A DNA stretch of 64,000 bases, from assembly GCF_030867145.1 (NCBI RefSeq), contig NC_134417.1, positions 6,177,577-6,241,576 on the forward strand, read 5' to 3'. Below the pieces are notes generated by a model. It was not told the DNA's origin. It made no database searches and saw only the letters and a program-made list of their open reading frames with translations. Positions 35,401 through 48,023 of this stretch are shown one piece after another. Source of the DNA: Opisthocomus hoazin (lineage: Eukaryota > Chordata > Aves > Opisthocomiformes > Opisthocomidae). Positions within the stretch are counted from its first letter, which is position 1. Every line of letters starts with the position of its first letter. The position numbers were made by a program, and so were the translations under genes.

Positions 35401-38189
35401 TCTAACATGTGGCACCTCAGCCCTTACCCAGTTCATAGTTGTCAGACTCTCACGTTCATGCATCTCTTACTCAGAGACGCTGATTGTGAAAGGAAAAGCA
35501 GGGAAGATCTATGAGATCATGATCTCTAAGATTAGCTAAGGTTAAGGAGCAATGTAAAGATGGAGAAAGGCCTTCTGCACTATCTCCTGGTGTTGGTATG
35601 TTCAAAGGAAAATAATGCTCCCAGACTGGCTGAGGAACATCTGGAGAGAGACACATCCTGCACCAATAAAAGGACAATGGCCCAAAGGTCTCTGAATGCT
35701 AATATCTATTTCTTGGGGCACAAGGACTGTTGTGGAGGGGCATCATGCCAACCTGCCCCCTGGAGCTGCCACGCATGGGAGCACACAGACCACCCTCCAG
35801 AGATGGTCTTCAGACTCTCCAAGGCTGGTGGAAACCACTGCAGCTATATAGACACCAGCAGAGCTCTTCCATTCCTTGTGATGTGACCTTATGTCTGTAA
35901 TTTGTCCTAGGCCACTTTAAGCCATACGTATATCTATGGCTTCCCCCTTCTCTCCTTTCTATGCCTAACAGCCTGAACTGCTCTAGTCTCTCTCTCCTGG
36001 GGCTCAGTTCCTCATCTCTTAACTTCTTCCCAACCCGGACCTGCACTCTTCTTATTCAGAAATTGCCTTTTCAAAGATGGGGTCAACAGATGTGAAGAGG
36101 GGTAGCTCCTGCCAGGATGTGGTATCCCACTAGACTGTTGGCATCAGTTTCTATTCCATTCTTCCCTGCTTCCCAGGCGGTTGAACTGCTGAGCCTCACT
36201 GGCTGAGTGCCTGCCTTGGGCTACCTTCAACATAGACCTCTCCAACAGGGCAAAGATGTCTAAAGCCCGCTCTGCTGCACAGGCAGTGCCAACAGTGGTA
36301 ATATATGCCTATGCCTGCATGCTTCTTGCTTCAATCGACTCTGCATGGCATCTGCATTTTGCTCATCCTTGTTTCACAGAGAATTAGTTGTTTTCCTAAA
36401 TATCGGCTCTGGCCTTCTTGCAGCATCCCAGGGAAAGGCACCAAAGAATGTGTTGACTCTACCCAGCTTCATGTCTGGTGGGACAGGAGTCCCTCCAAGG
36501 TGTCCTGCCAGCTGCCCTTGGGCAGTGTATTGCAGAAGATACAGAGGATAAACATGAGAAAGAAGGATAAAGCAGCCAAGATAGAAATAAATGGCCCAGA
36601 GGAAGGTCATTCCCTTGGCCCATGGCAGAGAAAGGGATCCAAAGCCAAGGCAGCGGAGGTGAGGGGGGACACAAGTTGTAATACGTGATCCCCGGAACAA
36701 AGTTCAACCAAACTGTAGCCTAATGAATCCCCTTTGTGCAAACAGCAGCTGCTTGCTCAGCAAACACACCTAACCCAGCCCCAGCTGCCGCAGCCTCAGC
36801 CAGGATTTTTGGAGGAGGGCACGTTTTAACATCTGTGAAGAACTGGTATCTGGACCACTTATGCAACTGTTGCGTGTTGGGGGAGCGTACCTTCACATGC
36901 AACCACAGTGCACCCCATTCCTCTCACTGAACCACTATCATCAGTCTTCAGAGGTGCAACCAGGAATGCCCTTGCTCTGCTAGATACAGGAGAGTCCAGC
37001 AATGGGACTTGGTAAAAAACCCATGTCCAAACCCACAGCACATGAGGGACTCCATTCCCACCTTCTTCAGCTCTTTGGCTTTCTGTAGGACTATGTTTGT
37101 GTAGCAATTGTGCACTTTGTCCCTCTGTGACAAACGTACCCTCAGACCCCATGGGGAGATAGAGAGCTCTCCAGGCTGAGAAGCAAGGTGAGAAAGGACA
37201 TCAGAGACGTCAGGGCAGGAGGAAGGAATGAAGGTAACCAAGGAGATGGTGCAGTGGCAGAGTGCCCGTGCTCAAGTGTGCAGGAGGGAAACAAGCTGAT
37301 TGTGCTCCTCTTCACCACCACATCCTCAGGGCTGCTGCATCCACCTCAATCTTCTCTTCTTCTCCTGCCCTACAGGTCTACACAGAGCACCCACTCTGGC
37401 CCTTGAGACCACTGCACAGTGCTCTCAGTCCCCAGAACCTATCATGTCTCTGGTGAGTCACAGCTCTCCTCACGGATAGACTCTGGACCCAAACCTGTCC
37501 CTCTGAACCTCTGACCCGCCGCTTCTAACGAGAAATGGCAACAGCAGCCTTGGCCCGGCACGTAATGCTGTTTGCACAGCCCTTGCTCAAACACAATGGC
37601 CGGAGCTGGCTCTGCACAGGACACAGCTCCCCACCAGCAATGCCGTGACCTCCCTCCCACCCTGACCTGCTGCCTTAGCAGGATTACAACGCCGCGTTGT
37701 GTGCCTCCATCTCTGCTTCAGCACCTGCGGGAGCTTGCAGGCAGGTGTCCGCGGTTCAGCTGAGTAGGATGAAGGTTCACATTCCCTCCTCAACTCGCCT
37801 TGTCGCTGCTTAACTAACCCACAGTGTCTCAGAGGGCACCGACATCTGAATCAGGTTAATTATTGTGGTTATTTATGGTAATCAAGCATAAACCTCAGAC
37901 AGTATTATACAGTGGGGCTTTGTTGGTCTTGGAGAAGACAACAGTGACTTGGCCAGTGTTCAAGCCCTGGATACCTTCTGTGTCAACACTCTCCTGAAGG
38001 CAAGAAGTGATGTGAATGCGGTTTACCTCCAGCCTTGATGCCAGCTGAGCTATGGCAGAACCACGCAGAGAGCTTGGGAGCCCCAGCAGGAGCCTGACCT
38101 ACAGTTGTTGCTCAAAGAAAATGCTCCCCATTTACACCTTGAGCCATGAAACCCGCCAAAGCAGCACCATTGCATACCAAAGCAGCAAA

Positions 38190-38224
<35 letters not shown>

Positions 38225-39744
38225 CAGGTCTCCAAAAGGAGCAACTCCCCTTATAGGAAAGCTTCAAGTCCAGAGTCCTTCTGGCCAAAGGGAGAAGCGG
38301 CAGACCCCTACCTTTTGTGTACATTATGCATGCAGCGGAGTAGGTTGTAGGAGCAGAGCATCAGCTTTTCATCTGTAGCCGAATGTGGCACACACTCACT
38401 CGTGGAAACTCCAAGGACCAGACCAAGAAGCTGATGGGAGCAGCACAACTCATACCTGAATACCTTTCTGTGGGCATTTCACTTCAAAACACCTTCCTTC
38501 TTGGGGTGAAGAGGCTGGTGGCAAAGGAGCCAGAGGCCAGAACAGATGAGCACATGCTGGTGGAATAGCAGAGGGGCAAAGTGAGGCTTCCTGTGAACTT
38601 CTTCAGCAGCTTTGCAGGCTTCTAAGGCCTGCAAATTATTTTTCTTGCCCTGAAAACATTTTGGATGTGTCAACAGATTCCTCCATTGCAACCGGGGATA
38701 GAAAATGCAGATCTCAGGGGCTTTTTTCCCTATAAAAAGTAGCTCTGATCAGGAAATATTGTGCCTGTTCTCCGGGCAGCTACCTGTGATTTCCATGCTG
38801 CTTTGATGACCCCTGCAGGGACAAGCAGTAAAAAGTCCTGAGATTTTAATCTCTTCCTCACCTAGAAGAGCTGTGGTTTGGACATGGGCATTGTAGTTTT
38901 TGTAGGGGCCAGCTATCATGGGTGGCAAGTCTCTCCTCCTGGGGGAAGCAAAGATTTAACACTCGCAGGAAGCTCCCAGAGTCTGAGGTCCTTGTGCAGG
39001 GAAGGATGACTGCTCTCAGTAGCATCCAGCTGTGGTTGGGTATGAATGGAGGAACCAGCTATAGCTTCTGACGCATGGAAATTGCTGAAAGAGCCAAAAT
39101 ATAAGTGCATGCACATTGCTGACTGCATGGAGTGGTGCTGGCCATGTCCAAGGAGATCTCCTGATGTTTTCCATCTTTCCCTTGCCTTTGACATACAGAG
39201 GTCCTCCATCCTACCCAGAACTCCCAGATCTCTAGATAGTTCTTTTCAAGCTCATCCTTCTACACAGCCACATAGCCACTACTTTTTCACTTTCCCTGGT
39301 GGGCACTCTTTCTTCTCCAGGTCCTTCAAGGACACTAGCGCTAGTCCTCTTATTGTCCTTGTTGGTGGGACTCCCTGATCAAATTCCCAACAGATCCGAC
39401 ACAGCCATTCATGAGGACTAACACCCTTGGTATATGAGGAGGAGGCCACTCTACTGTCATGATCTACAGGAAAATACTCTGCAACTGCAAACAATGCAAT
39501 ACAACTGCATACCCATGACTTCAGCATCCTTCCTCTTACAGAACTGAGGCTCGCTTGTGTGCAGCTGGGACTTGGAGAGAGCAGAGCAAACTCTCACGTC
39601 CCACCCCCAGACATGAACAGAAAATGGAAAGATCTGATTTAACTGTGGACACCCCCTTCAATGCTAGCTGACCATGACCCATGCAGTAATTCCATTTAAT
39701 CATGGCTGCAAGTATCCCTAATATGAACTGAACCAAAGTTTTAG
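29461..39744. other. Ten-kilobase gene-poor stretch
   Basis: No supportable gene. Contains an AT-rich block (about 31740-32130) and a TCAA-type microsatellite at 38188-38221. Long open frames such as 30746-31687 show no domain, signal peptide or splice context. Confidence 0.5.
38188..38221 (+). repeat. (AATC)n tetranucleotide microsatellite
   Basis: About eight perfect AATC units followed by one imperfect unit (ATTC). Confidence 0.95.
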
Positions 39745-39747
39745 ATT

Positions 39748-40402
39748 ATAGAATCATAGAATGGTTTGGGTTGGAAGAGACCTTAAAGATCATCTAATTC
39801 CAACCCCCCCTGCCACCAGCAGGGACATCTTCCACTAGGCAAGGTTGCTCAGAGATCCATCCAACCTGGCCTTGAACACTGCCAGGGAGGGGGCAGCCAC
39901 AACTTCTCTGGTCAACCTGTTCCAGTGTTTCACCACCCTCATGGTGAAGAATTTCTTCCTAATATCTGCCCTCTTTTAATTTAAAGCCATTCCCCCCCTG
40001 TCCTATCACTACACGCCCTTGTGAAAAGCCCCTCTCGATCCTTCCTGTAGGCCCCTTCAGTTACTGGAAGGGTGCTATAACATCACCCCAGAGCCTTCTC
40101 TTCTCCAGGCTGAACAGCCCCAACTCTCTTAGCCTGTCCTCATAGGAGAGGTACTCCAGCCCTCTGATCATCTTTGTGGCCCTCCTCTGGACCCGCTCCA
40201 ACACATCAATGTCCTTCCTATTTTGGGGGCCTCAGAGCTGGATGCAGTACTCCAGGTGGGGTCTCACAAAAGCTGAGTAAAGAGGCAGAATCACCTCCCT
40301 CGACCTGCTGGCCACGCTTCTCTTGATGCAGCACAGGACACGGTTGGCTTTCTAGGTGATATAGTTGGCTTTCTGGGCTATACGGTTGGCTTTCTGGGCT
40401 CA
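39748..40402 (-). mobile_element. CR1 LINE fragment, minus orientation
   Basis: Plus strand begins with the reverse-complemented tail (ATAGAATCATAGAATGG, TTTGGGTTGGAAGAGACC) and continues through the usual blocks (CTCCAGGCTGAACAGCCCC, GCAGTACTCCAGGTGGGGTC). At its 5' limit the sequence is a 21-bp triplication (40341-40402). Confidence 0.95.
40341..40402. repeat. Three 21-bp tandem copies at the CR1 5' end
   Basis: Three units built on GTTGGCTTTCTGGGCT, the first with a small difference (TCTAGGTGA). Intact CR1 has a single GGTTGGCTTTCTGGGCTGCA here, so the triplication arose within or at insertion of this copy. Confidence 0.8.
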
Positions 40403-41234
40403 AACAAAAGGCTGTTAAATGCATATCAAAGGGCACACACCCTGCTGTGACACCCTCCTTGCAGGGTGCTCAAGGGCATGCTCTGCAGTGTCTTTCCATG
40501 CACCCTCCACTACTGCCAACGCTTTCCTTCTGATTTCATTGTCAGAGGCAGAAGGCAGGACACTGGCTGCAAAGACATGTCAGTCAGCAGGGCAGGCATG
40601 CAAGGGATACTGCCCTTGGACACCCAGCAGAGCAGCCCATCTCGGCCATCACCTTCAGATGACGACCCTCAGCTTCCCTCCATGACCCAGGGAATACCCC
40701 TCGGTGAGAGGTGAGGCCAGGGTAATTCACACATCTCTTGCAAGAGATGGGACCTTTGGGGCCACTGTTTAGTACTCACATGTCAATGCCGTAGCTTTAC
40801 CTAGAAACCATAAAATCTCCCCTAGATTTCACTCTGTTTTGTTTGTTGTTTTTTTTTCTTGTCAGATGAGGTATCAACATTTATCTGGGGATCTGTCATG
40901 CTTTTCATAAATAGGAGGTGGCATCAGACCATGAGGTCCCCACCCTGTTTGCCTGCTGATTTCTTTCAAAAGGTATTTGCTCTGTAAACGCCTACTGCAC
41001 CTGGTTTCCCTCAGTCAACATGGCTTTTCTAGACAGGCTTCATCTGAAAACTTTTTTCGCTATTTTTGTTGTGGGCAGCAGGCACTGGCCGGGGCAGAGC
41101 AGGGGGCTGGACCCAGCACTTACCCACTCCTCCAGGTCAGATGCAGCTGCACAGGCCTTCCACTGTCCTATAGACATCTTCAGCCATCCCCAGGACAAAC
41201 ACAGCTTCCCAAACTCAGCAGCAGCCTCCTTTCC

Positions 41235-41570
41235 CACTCTGCTCAGCACTGGTGAGGCCACATCTGCAGTACTAGGTCCAGCTCTGAGCTCCCCAGTGCA
41301 GGAAAGAGATGCACTTACTGGAGCAAGTCCAGTGCAAGGCCACAAAGATGATGAAGGGTCTGAAGCATCTTTCATATGAGGAGAGGCTGTGAGAGCCGGG
41401 GCTGTTCAGCCCAAAGAAGAGTAGTCTCAGGGGGACCTCACAGATGTGTATAAGCATCTGACAGGAGGGAATGAAGACAAGGGAGCCAGGCTCTTCTCAG
41501 TGGTGTCTAGTGACAGGACAAGAGGCAACAGGAGCAAACTAAGATGCATGCAGTTCACCCACAGGAGCTG
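41235..41570 (+). mobile_element. CR1 LINE fragment, plus orientation
   Basis: CR1 blocks CTCAGCACTGGTGAGGCCAC, GGCCACAAAGATGATGAAGG, GGCTGTTCAGCCCAAAGAAG and GACAAGAGGCAACAGGAGC. It loses similarity near 41570 without reaching the 3' tail; frame broken. Confidence 0.85.
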
Positions 41571-44500
41571 CCTCTCTCCACCTCTGCTGAGGAGAGTCCA
41601 TGGCATCTTGCAGTTGGAATTCCCACTTCTTTTTCTGCTTCCAGACACCTACAGGTGGACCAGCAAGTCCTCCCAGTAACAAGTAACCTGGTGTCTTTGG
41701 AGAAAAAGACGTGGACAGTCGCCAGGAATTGTTCAGAAGATCCTGGGTCCTACAAGGCCCTGAGAGATCTGGTCTAATATTGCAGCCACCCTAAAATATA
41801 CAGGTCTTTCAGTTCCCAAGTGCTGCCGGTGCTGCAGGCTTCAGAGGCTTCAAGACAAAGCCCAGGTTTATGAGTGATCACTCTGATCTCTTGGAGGTCT
41901 CTGGTAACAAAACAAAACCAACCAAAAAGAAATGGGAAAGCCTGTTCCCAAGGTGAGTGGAGATGTATTTGGTTGTTCAAAGGCTCCTGATAAGGTGACT
42001 GAGATTAAGGAACAAATAAGTGTACATCTAGGGCGAAAGTCCCAATGCAAGCTGAAAAGCACACAGCCAGAAGCAACAATCTGCTTCTCACCTAAACCTG
42101 AACACATCCAGCTGTTCTTCAGCCTTCACGCCTAAGAGGAGCTCTGCCTGGTGCTGGCACAGGCTCTGCCCCATCCCCTCTGGGACAAGGTCCCCACGCC
42201 AGCGGGGGTCCCATGCAGCCCAGCAGCCGCAGCACATCAGCACTAGTCCTACGCTCGGCTCTCTCCACGCATTGCTCCAGACTTCCCAGCCGGATTCATT
42301 TACTCCCATTGGCCCTGAGCATCCTTTCAGAGGGAGCTGGTATCAACGGGCACGTCACTGTAGAACGGGCTGACTTCAATGTCCCAGGAGAACTGTTGAA
42401 GTTAATTGGAAATGGGCATGCCTCACTTGCTCTGCAAAGTGTAAAATTAAATAAATATCAATTCAGGTAGGCACTAATGGACTGGCAGTTGTCCAGCAGC
42501 GGAAGGGGAGGCTCGGTGTGTGATAGATTTCAAAACGACTTGGAAAGCAAACTTGCATGTTGCTGATATTGCAGTACGCTGGATTCCCCAGAGAAAGTAA
42601 ACTAGAAGTTATTGTGGCTCATTTCATGAATAGGTCCGTCTGGAAACTGGTCTGAAAAGCAAACAGAAAAGCTGCACAAAGAGGTTTCTGGGGGTGGGGG
42701 GGAAGCTCATCGCTCTCTGAAGTTTCTCTCCATCAGGGGTTTTGCAGGAAGGACTGCAGACCTAGGAAATAGGGATGTCCCAGACCCTGATTTCACCACG
42801 GTAGACACACACAAACCTCTTGTCTTTCCAGTCCCTCTGAGATTCAGCAAGCTCCAGGCTTCCAGGGTACAAATGACATGGCCAAACGTGTAGGCAGCAA
42901 ACAATGAACGCAAGTCCTTGCTTGAGCAAAGTGAACACACATCAAAAAAAAAGAAGCAGAGAAATAAAGAAGAGGGGGAAAAAAATGATAAAACGATGTG
43001 AGCAGGGACAGCCCCACCAGCCTCGGCAGCGTGCAGAACTTGGCCGTGCTGCTCTGTCTTGCCGGGATCAGGACAACAAGTTGTGGCATTGCTCAAAGGT
43101 ATGGTTTTATGAGCCAGCTCAGGTTGTACTTTTGTGCCTGCAAAAGGCAAATCCCCTCAGCCACAGCTCGGCCACTTCTTGCAGGCTGGGAGGAGGCAGC
43201 AGCACCAGGCAATTGGAAATCTTAGGACGAAGGACCCAAACCAAGAGGCAGAGGTGAGTTTAGGGGTTTCCTGATGGGATGCTGTGAGCGTGCAACAAGA
43301 GACGGGACAGCGGAGCCTGGGCAGGTGGCATGGGCAGCACAAGCAGAGCGGGGACCCACAGTGGGAAACAGGAACTCGTGATCATCCTGGGTGAGGCACA
43401 GGACCCAGTCCAACAATGGACATGACTTACCAGACTTATCCCAGTAGGAACAACCTCCCTCCAGGTCCTCAAAGTCTAGCTGCCTGCATAAGGCAAAGGG
43501 ATGACAGCCTCCAGCCAGGCAACTCCAGCTTCAGGTACCAGGACTCCCACCGCAGCTGCAGGCAGTGCCACCAGTCCTTCCTCATGGAGGGCTCCTCAGC
43601 CCCTCTCACCAGCCGCCTTCTTTGGAGGTCTGCCCCACCATCGCAGCACTGCCAAGAGGTCTTCCAGGCTCCTCTAATATGACATCAGTAGGTTTTTAAT
43701 TCTTTGCCCTTCCCAGGAGAACTTCAACCCTGGGTATGGCTCCTATAGCACTCTGGTTTTCCCCCTCCAGCTAATGCTTTCTACGGGAATTTAAGGAGCA
43801 TTGACTACTTCTTTTAGACACAAAAACATTTTCATTTATTTTGCAGATGTTCTATTTTGACTTTAAAGTAAGGAGCCATTTCCAGCAGGAGCTCCATCAC
43901 TCTCCATTCCCTGCTAAGGAAACTTCTACCGGTCACTCCCACCCTGGGAAATCTCCAGGGGTTGCCCCAACCTCCATTGCAAAAGCCCCAGAAGCAGTTT
44001 CCTCATCTGGCCCGGGACCCCAGTCTTCCCTCGCTGCAAAGAAATCTTCCTGGCTGCCTGTAACCTCCAGGCTACAGCTGCCTCCCTTTTGCCAACACAC
44101 CCAAGGACATCAGTCCCCTCCTTGTAAGCCAAGGAAAATATTGTCCTGGAGAGCAGCGGTGGCCTTTCTCCTGCGCCTCACTTTCGCAGCACTGTCTTGG
44201 CATCCCAGCTCTCTCAGGAGAATAAATCTTCGCTGCTCCTGCCTGGAAAGCCCTTGCTGGCTCATCACCTTTGCAAGGAGATCTGTCACGCTGCCCGCCT
44301 GAAGGCAGCTGTTCTTGCCTTGGGGCTCAGCAAGGAGCGCTGTTAAGGCAAACATATCTGCCTTTAGCAAGACCAAACAAAAACCCATGTGCAGCTTTCT
44401 GCTGTGTTATTTTTATGCTGGAGTAGTCCACACCCAGCAGGAAAAGGAATAAGGCACAGATGAAAGGAGGCAGAAAGCTACTCGGTATTACAGCCAGGCT

Positions 44501-45484
44501 CAAGCCATTGCAAACCCCAGTGATGGCCCTCACCCCACCCATTGCTCCAGCAATTGGTCTAGCCCCCAGGGTTGGAAATCTGGGTCCTAGGACTCCTCTC
44601 CCCCTCACCAGAGAGGTGGGCACCTTCCCACACATTCATCTCAATCCAGGTGCAGGCTTGCAAAGGGACCAGAGATGCCTGCTTTCCATGTGCATCTTGC
44701 CCCACAACCCTAAGGAAAACCCACCAGCAGTCCCACCAGGCCATGGACAGGCCAAGCAGGAAAGCCTTTGCATGGGGGTGGCAAGGTCCTGGGTGTCTTG
44801 AGGCAAGCCGAGATCTCCTTGCTCATCATATTAAGCAGGGGTGAGAATACAGGGACACAGGATGAGAAGGTACTGGAGGCTTCTGCCATTAGCTGTCTTT
44901 GGGGCTCCAGCCTTCCGCTGAGACCAGGCTGAGATCAGCCCACCCCAGGTAGTGAATGAGCACACCATGTGGGAGGGGGCACATACCCTCGTAGTATGAC
45001 CCTATGAGGGTCATACTCAGCAGCGGGCACCTGGGGCAGTTCTGCACCACCAGGACACTCTTCACATGTACGCAAAAGTTATGAGCCTGTTAGGTCACCC
45101 CAGCAGGACCTGGCTGCGTGGTGAGCAGAGACAGAGCCAAATCCCTCCTACAAGAGCACCTTTTCCTTCTCAAGAGATGCAGCTGCAAAAGATGCATTTA
45201 CCTGCCCATATCCTGAGCCCTGCTCCAGCATGTGCGGGAAGGAAGAGACCACCAGGTGTAATCTCAGAGGACTGCCATCTCCACCAAGGCCCTCAGACAC
45301 TGGTCCACAAGTAGAGCCACATTCCATGCAGGTCACGCTCAGAAACAGCCTCTCTGGCATGCAGTTGCAAGGTAGCAGAAGCAGCCCAAGAGATCTGCTG
45401 AAGTACTGCAGATGTGGCCTCCGACACAAGAAGCAGGCAGGTAGATGACGGCATGTGCTGTGCTTCACGTTACCAGATCCAAGC
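41571..45484. other. Intergenic DNA
   Basis: No gene recognised. A perfect 11-bp inverted repeat sits at 44993-45017. Confidence 0.5.
44993..45017. repeat. Perfect inverted repeat, 11-bp arms, 3-bp loop
   Basis: AGTATGACCCT, ATG, AGGGTCATACT. The arms contain two GGGTCA hexamers pointing outward. Confidence 0.9.
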
Positions 45485-45955
45485 GAGACAAGACAAGGGC
45501 TACAAAGATGATGAGGGGGCTGGAGCATCTCTCCTACGAGGAGAGGCTGAGGGAGCTGGGCTTGTTCAGCCTGAAGAAGAGAAGGCTGAGAGGGGGCCTA
45601 ATAAATGTTTATAAATATCTCAAGGGTGGGCGTCAAGAGGATGGGGCCAAACTCTGTTCAGTGTTGCCCAGCGACACGACAAGGGGCAATGGGCACAAAC
45701 TGAAGCACAGGAAGTTCCAGCTGAACATGAGGAAGAACTTCTTCCCTCTGAGGGTGACAGAGCACTGGCACAGGCTGCCCAGGGAGGTTGTGGAGTCTCT
45801 TTCTCTGGAGATATTCAAGACCCACCTGGACAAGGTCCTGTGCAGCCTGCTGTAGGTGACCCTGCTTCTGCAGGGGGGTTGGACTAGATGACCCACAGAG
45901 GTCCCTTCCAACCCCTACCATTCTGTGATTCTGTGATTCTGTGATTCTGTGAAGA
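45485..45955 (+). mobile_element. CR1 LINE 3' part, plus orientation, low divergence
   Basis: Clean CR1 ORF2 end from GGGCTACAAAGATGATGAGG through GCACTGGCACAGGCTGCCC to GGTTGGACTAGATGACCCAC, closing with four tandem TTCTGTGA-type octamers. A 136-codon frame (45445-45855) is still open. 5'-truncated. Confidence 0.96.
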
Positions 45956-48023
45956 CAACTCTGCCTTTTGAGTTTCTCTTCCACAGATGCATCAAGTCAT
46001 GCCCAAGAAAGAGGCTGCCAGGCAGCAAACCCGAACACACGCAATACTCAGCAGGATTACATACTGAAATGGGACCTCCTGTGAGATCCCCACAGACAGA
46101 CAGGCTTGACCTTAGGGAAATAATTAGGCAAATCCCACAAGTGACACTCCACCAACAAGCAAAGAGGAGCAGGATCACGCCACTCTGGGCACCCTCATGT
46201 TGATGAGCCTCTAGGTGCTCCCAGGCAAGGGTGCCCCATGCCCTGAAGCAACAGGTTGTCTCCCAAGGTCCTGCCTGGGGGGTGCTCGCACACCCCTCAG
46301 CCACCTACCCATATCACTGTAGCCCCCCCAAGCAGGCTTATCCATTGCAGATTGCATGAGGCATGGTTGTGCAGAGGGATGGAGAGCAGAGAAGCACCAA
46401 CCCTCAGTCCCAACAGCAGAAAGCGGTTTGATCCCTGCAAACAGTGAGCTAGCCCGTGGCTCTCACCCAGCCCCAGACTCCCAGATAAGCTGCCAGCCTA
46501 GGCAGATAGCCAGAGCACAGGATGGGTGGAGAACACGACAGCCCCACAGTAAACTTGTGGTTTTGATGAGGTGGATGGGGAGAGGCAGCTCCCACCTGTG
46601 CCACGGTGAGGGGAATGGCAACCTTCCTGCCTGCGAGGGGGGAGGGAGGAAGCTGCACCCTTTTGTCCCTCTAGAAAGCCAAGGTTTGGGCTGGAAGTGA
46701 CTTATCTGCCTGGTGTGTGTTTTCTGAGACCCATGGGCATGGGTGAAGGGAAAGCGCACATCACCAGGGTGCTCTTCACCAGTGACAGGAGGCACTTGGG
46801 GAGCCTGGTCCTGCAGAATAGGTGTTGCACAGCCTGAGCCACTGGTCCTCGTGGCACACATCGCAGCCACGCGTCCTCCATCTCCACCACCGCCCCAGGT
46901 GTCTGGTGCCCAAATATGAGAAGCACGTGGTCCTGCTACCTGGACTTAGGGCCCCTGGTCACACAAAGCCATGGCTATCTTGTTGATGCTGTGCAGGATG
47001 CTGGGATGAGCCTCAAAGGGGAAGGATGTAGAGGAAAAGCCACTGAAGAGGGAGGAGACACTGGTCAAAGGACTGGCTGTGGACGTCCGTCATGGAGGAA
47101 AGCCTCCCAGTCCTCCTTTGAGCTGTCTGTGTTGTCCGCCAGCCAGCAAGAAGCAGACCCAGTGACTATTTTTCTGCTGCTACTGGAAAGCAGTTGGCTT
47201 CCTAGCAGGGCTGTCCTGTTGCTGGTCACCTGGCACAGCTCAGCCCCAGCACGGGGGGTGAGGACTTTGCTGGCTTGGGGGAACATGGGAGGCCAGTCTG
47301 AAGATGGCAAGTGCAAGACATCAACATGTGCCAGCGGTGCCTGGAGCTGCAAGTGGTTAAGTGCTGTGCCTGGAGCAGTGAGTACGGTGAAGCGAAGCAA
47401 AGGAGGGAGCTGGGGATTGCCGTAACTCCAGCCCAGGGTGGATGGAGTCAGGCCACGTTGGAGAGGATTAGCTCCATGCCATGCAGGTGTGACCCAGCCT
47501 GCACAGGGTCTCAGCAGCACACCCCAAAAGGCTGTATCAACACAAGGACTATCAAGAGCTAAGCACTCATGACCAAACCGTCTTTGTCCTCAGCTTTGTC
47601 AAGAAGTAAAAGCAGGACACAGGAAAGGAAAAGAAGGGACAGACACAAACTGCAGAGCAGGAGGACATAAGGGCCATGGGTGACACCAAGGAGTAAGGCA
47701 GGGGCGCAGGTGAGGGTGGCACGGCCACCCGCCGCAGCGTCCACAAGTAGCCTGGCCACCACTCTAGGTGACGTGGCAATGGTTTGCGGAAGGCAGCTTG
47801 CTGCCAGCAGCCCTTGAGGCTGTGGCCGTGCAAACGTGCCACTCACCGGAGCGGAGGCTGGTCACTCCCTGGGTGGGAAGGTCTCCTGGGCTTGTTGTCC
47901 AGGGCGCTCCCCCTGGGGAGGGGCCACTGGCCGCAGGCACACAAGCCGGTCTCCAGGTGTTTGCTTTCCATTCTCCCAGTCTGACGATAACCACCCACTC
48001 CCCAGCCAAGGCTCCAGCTCACC
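45956..48023. other. Intergenic DNA upstream of GAL3ST2
   Basis: Moderately GC-rich toward the right. It probably holds the GAL3ST2 promoter and any 5' UTR, but I cannot point to a TATA box or start site. Confidence 0.45.
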
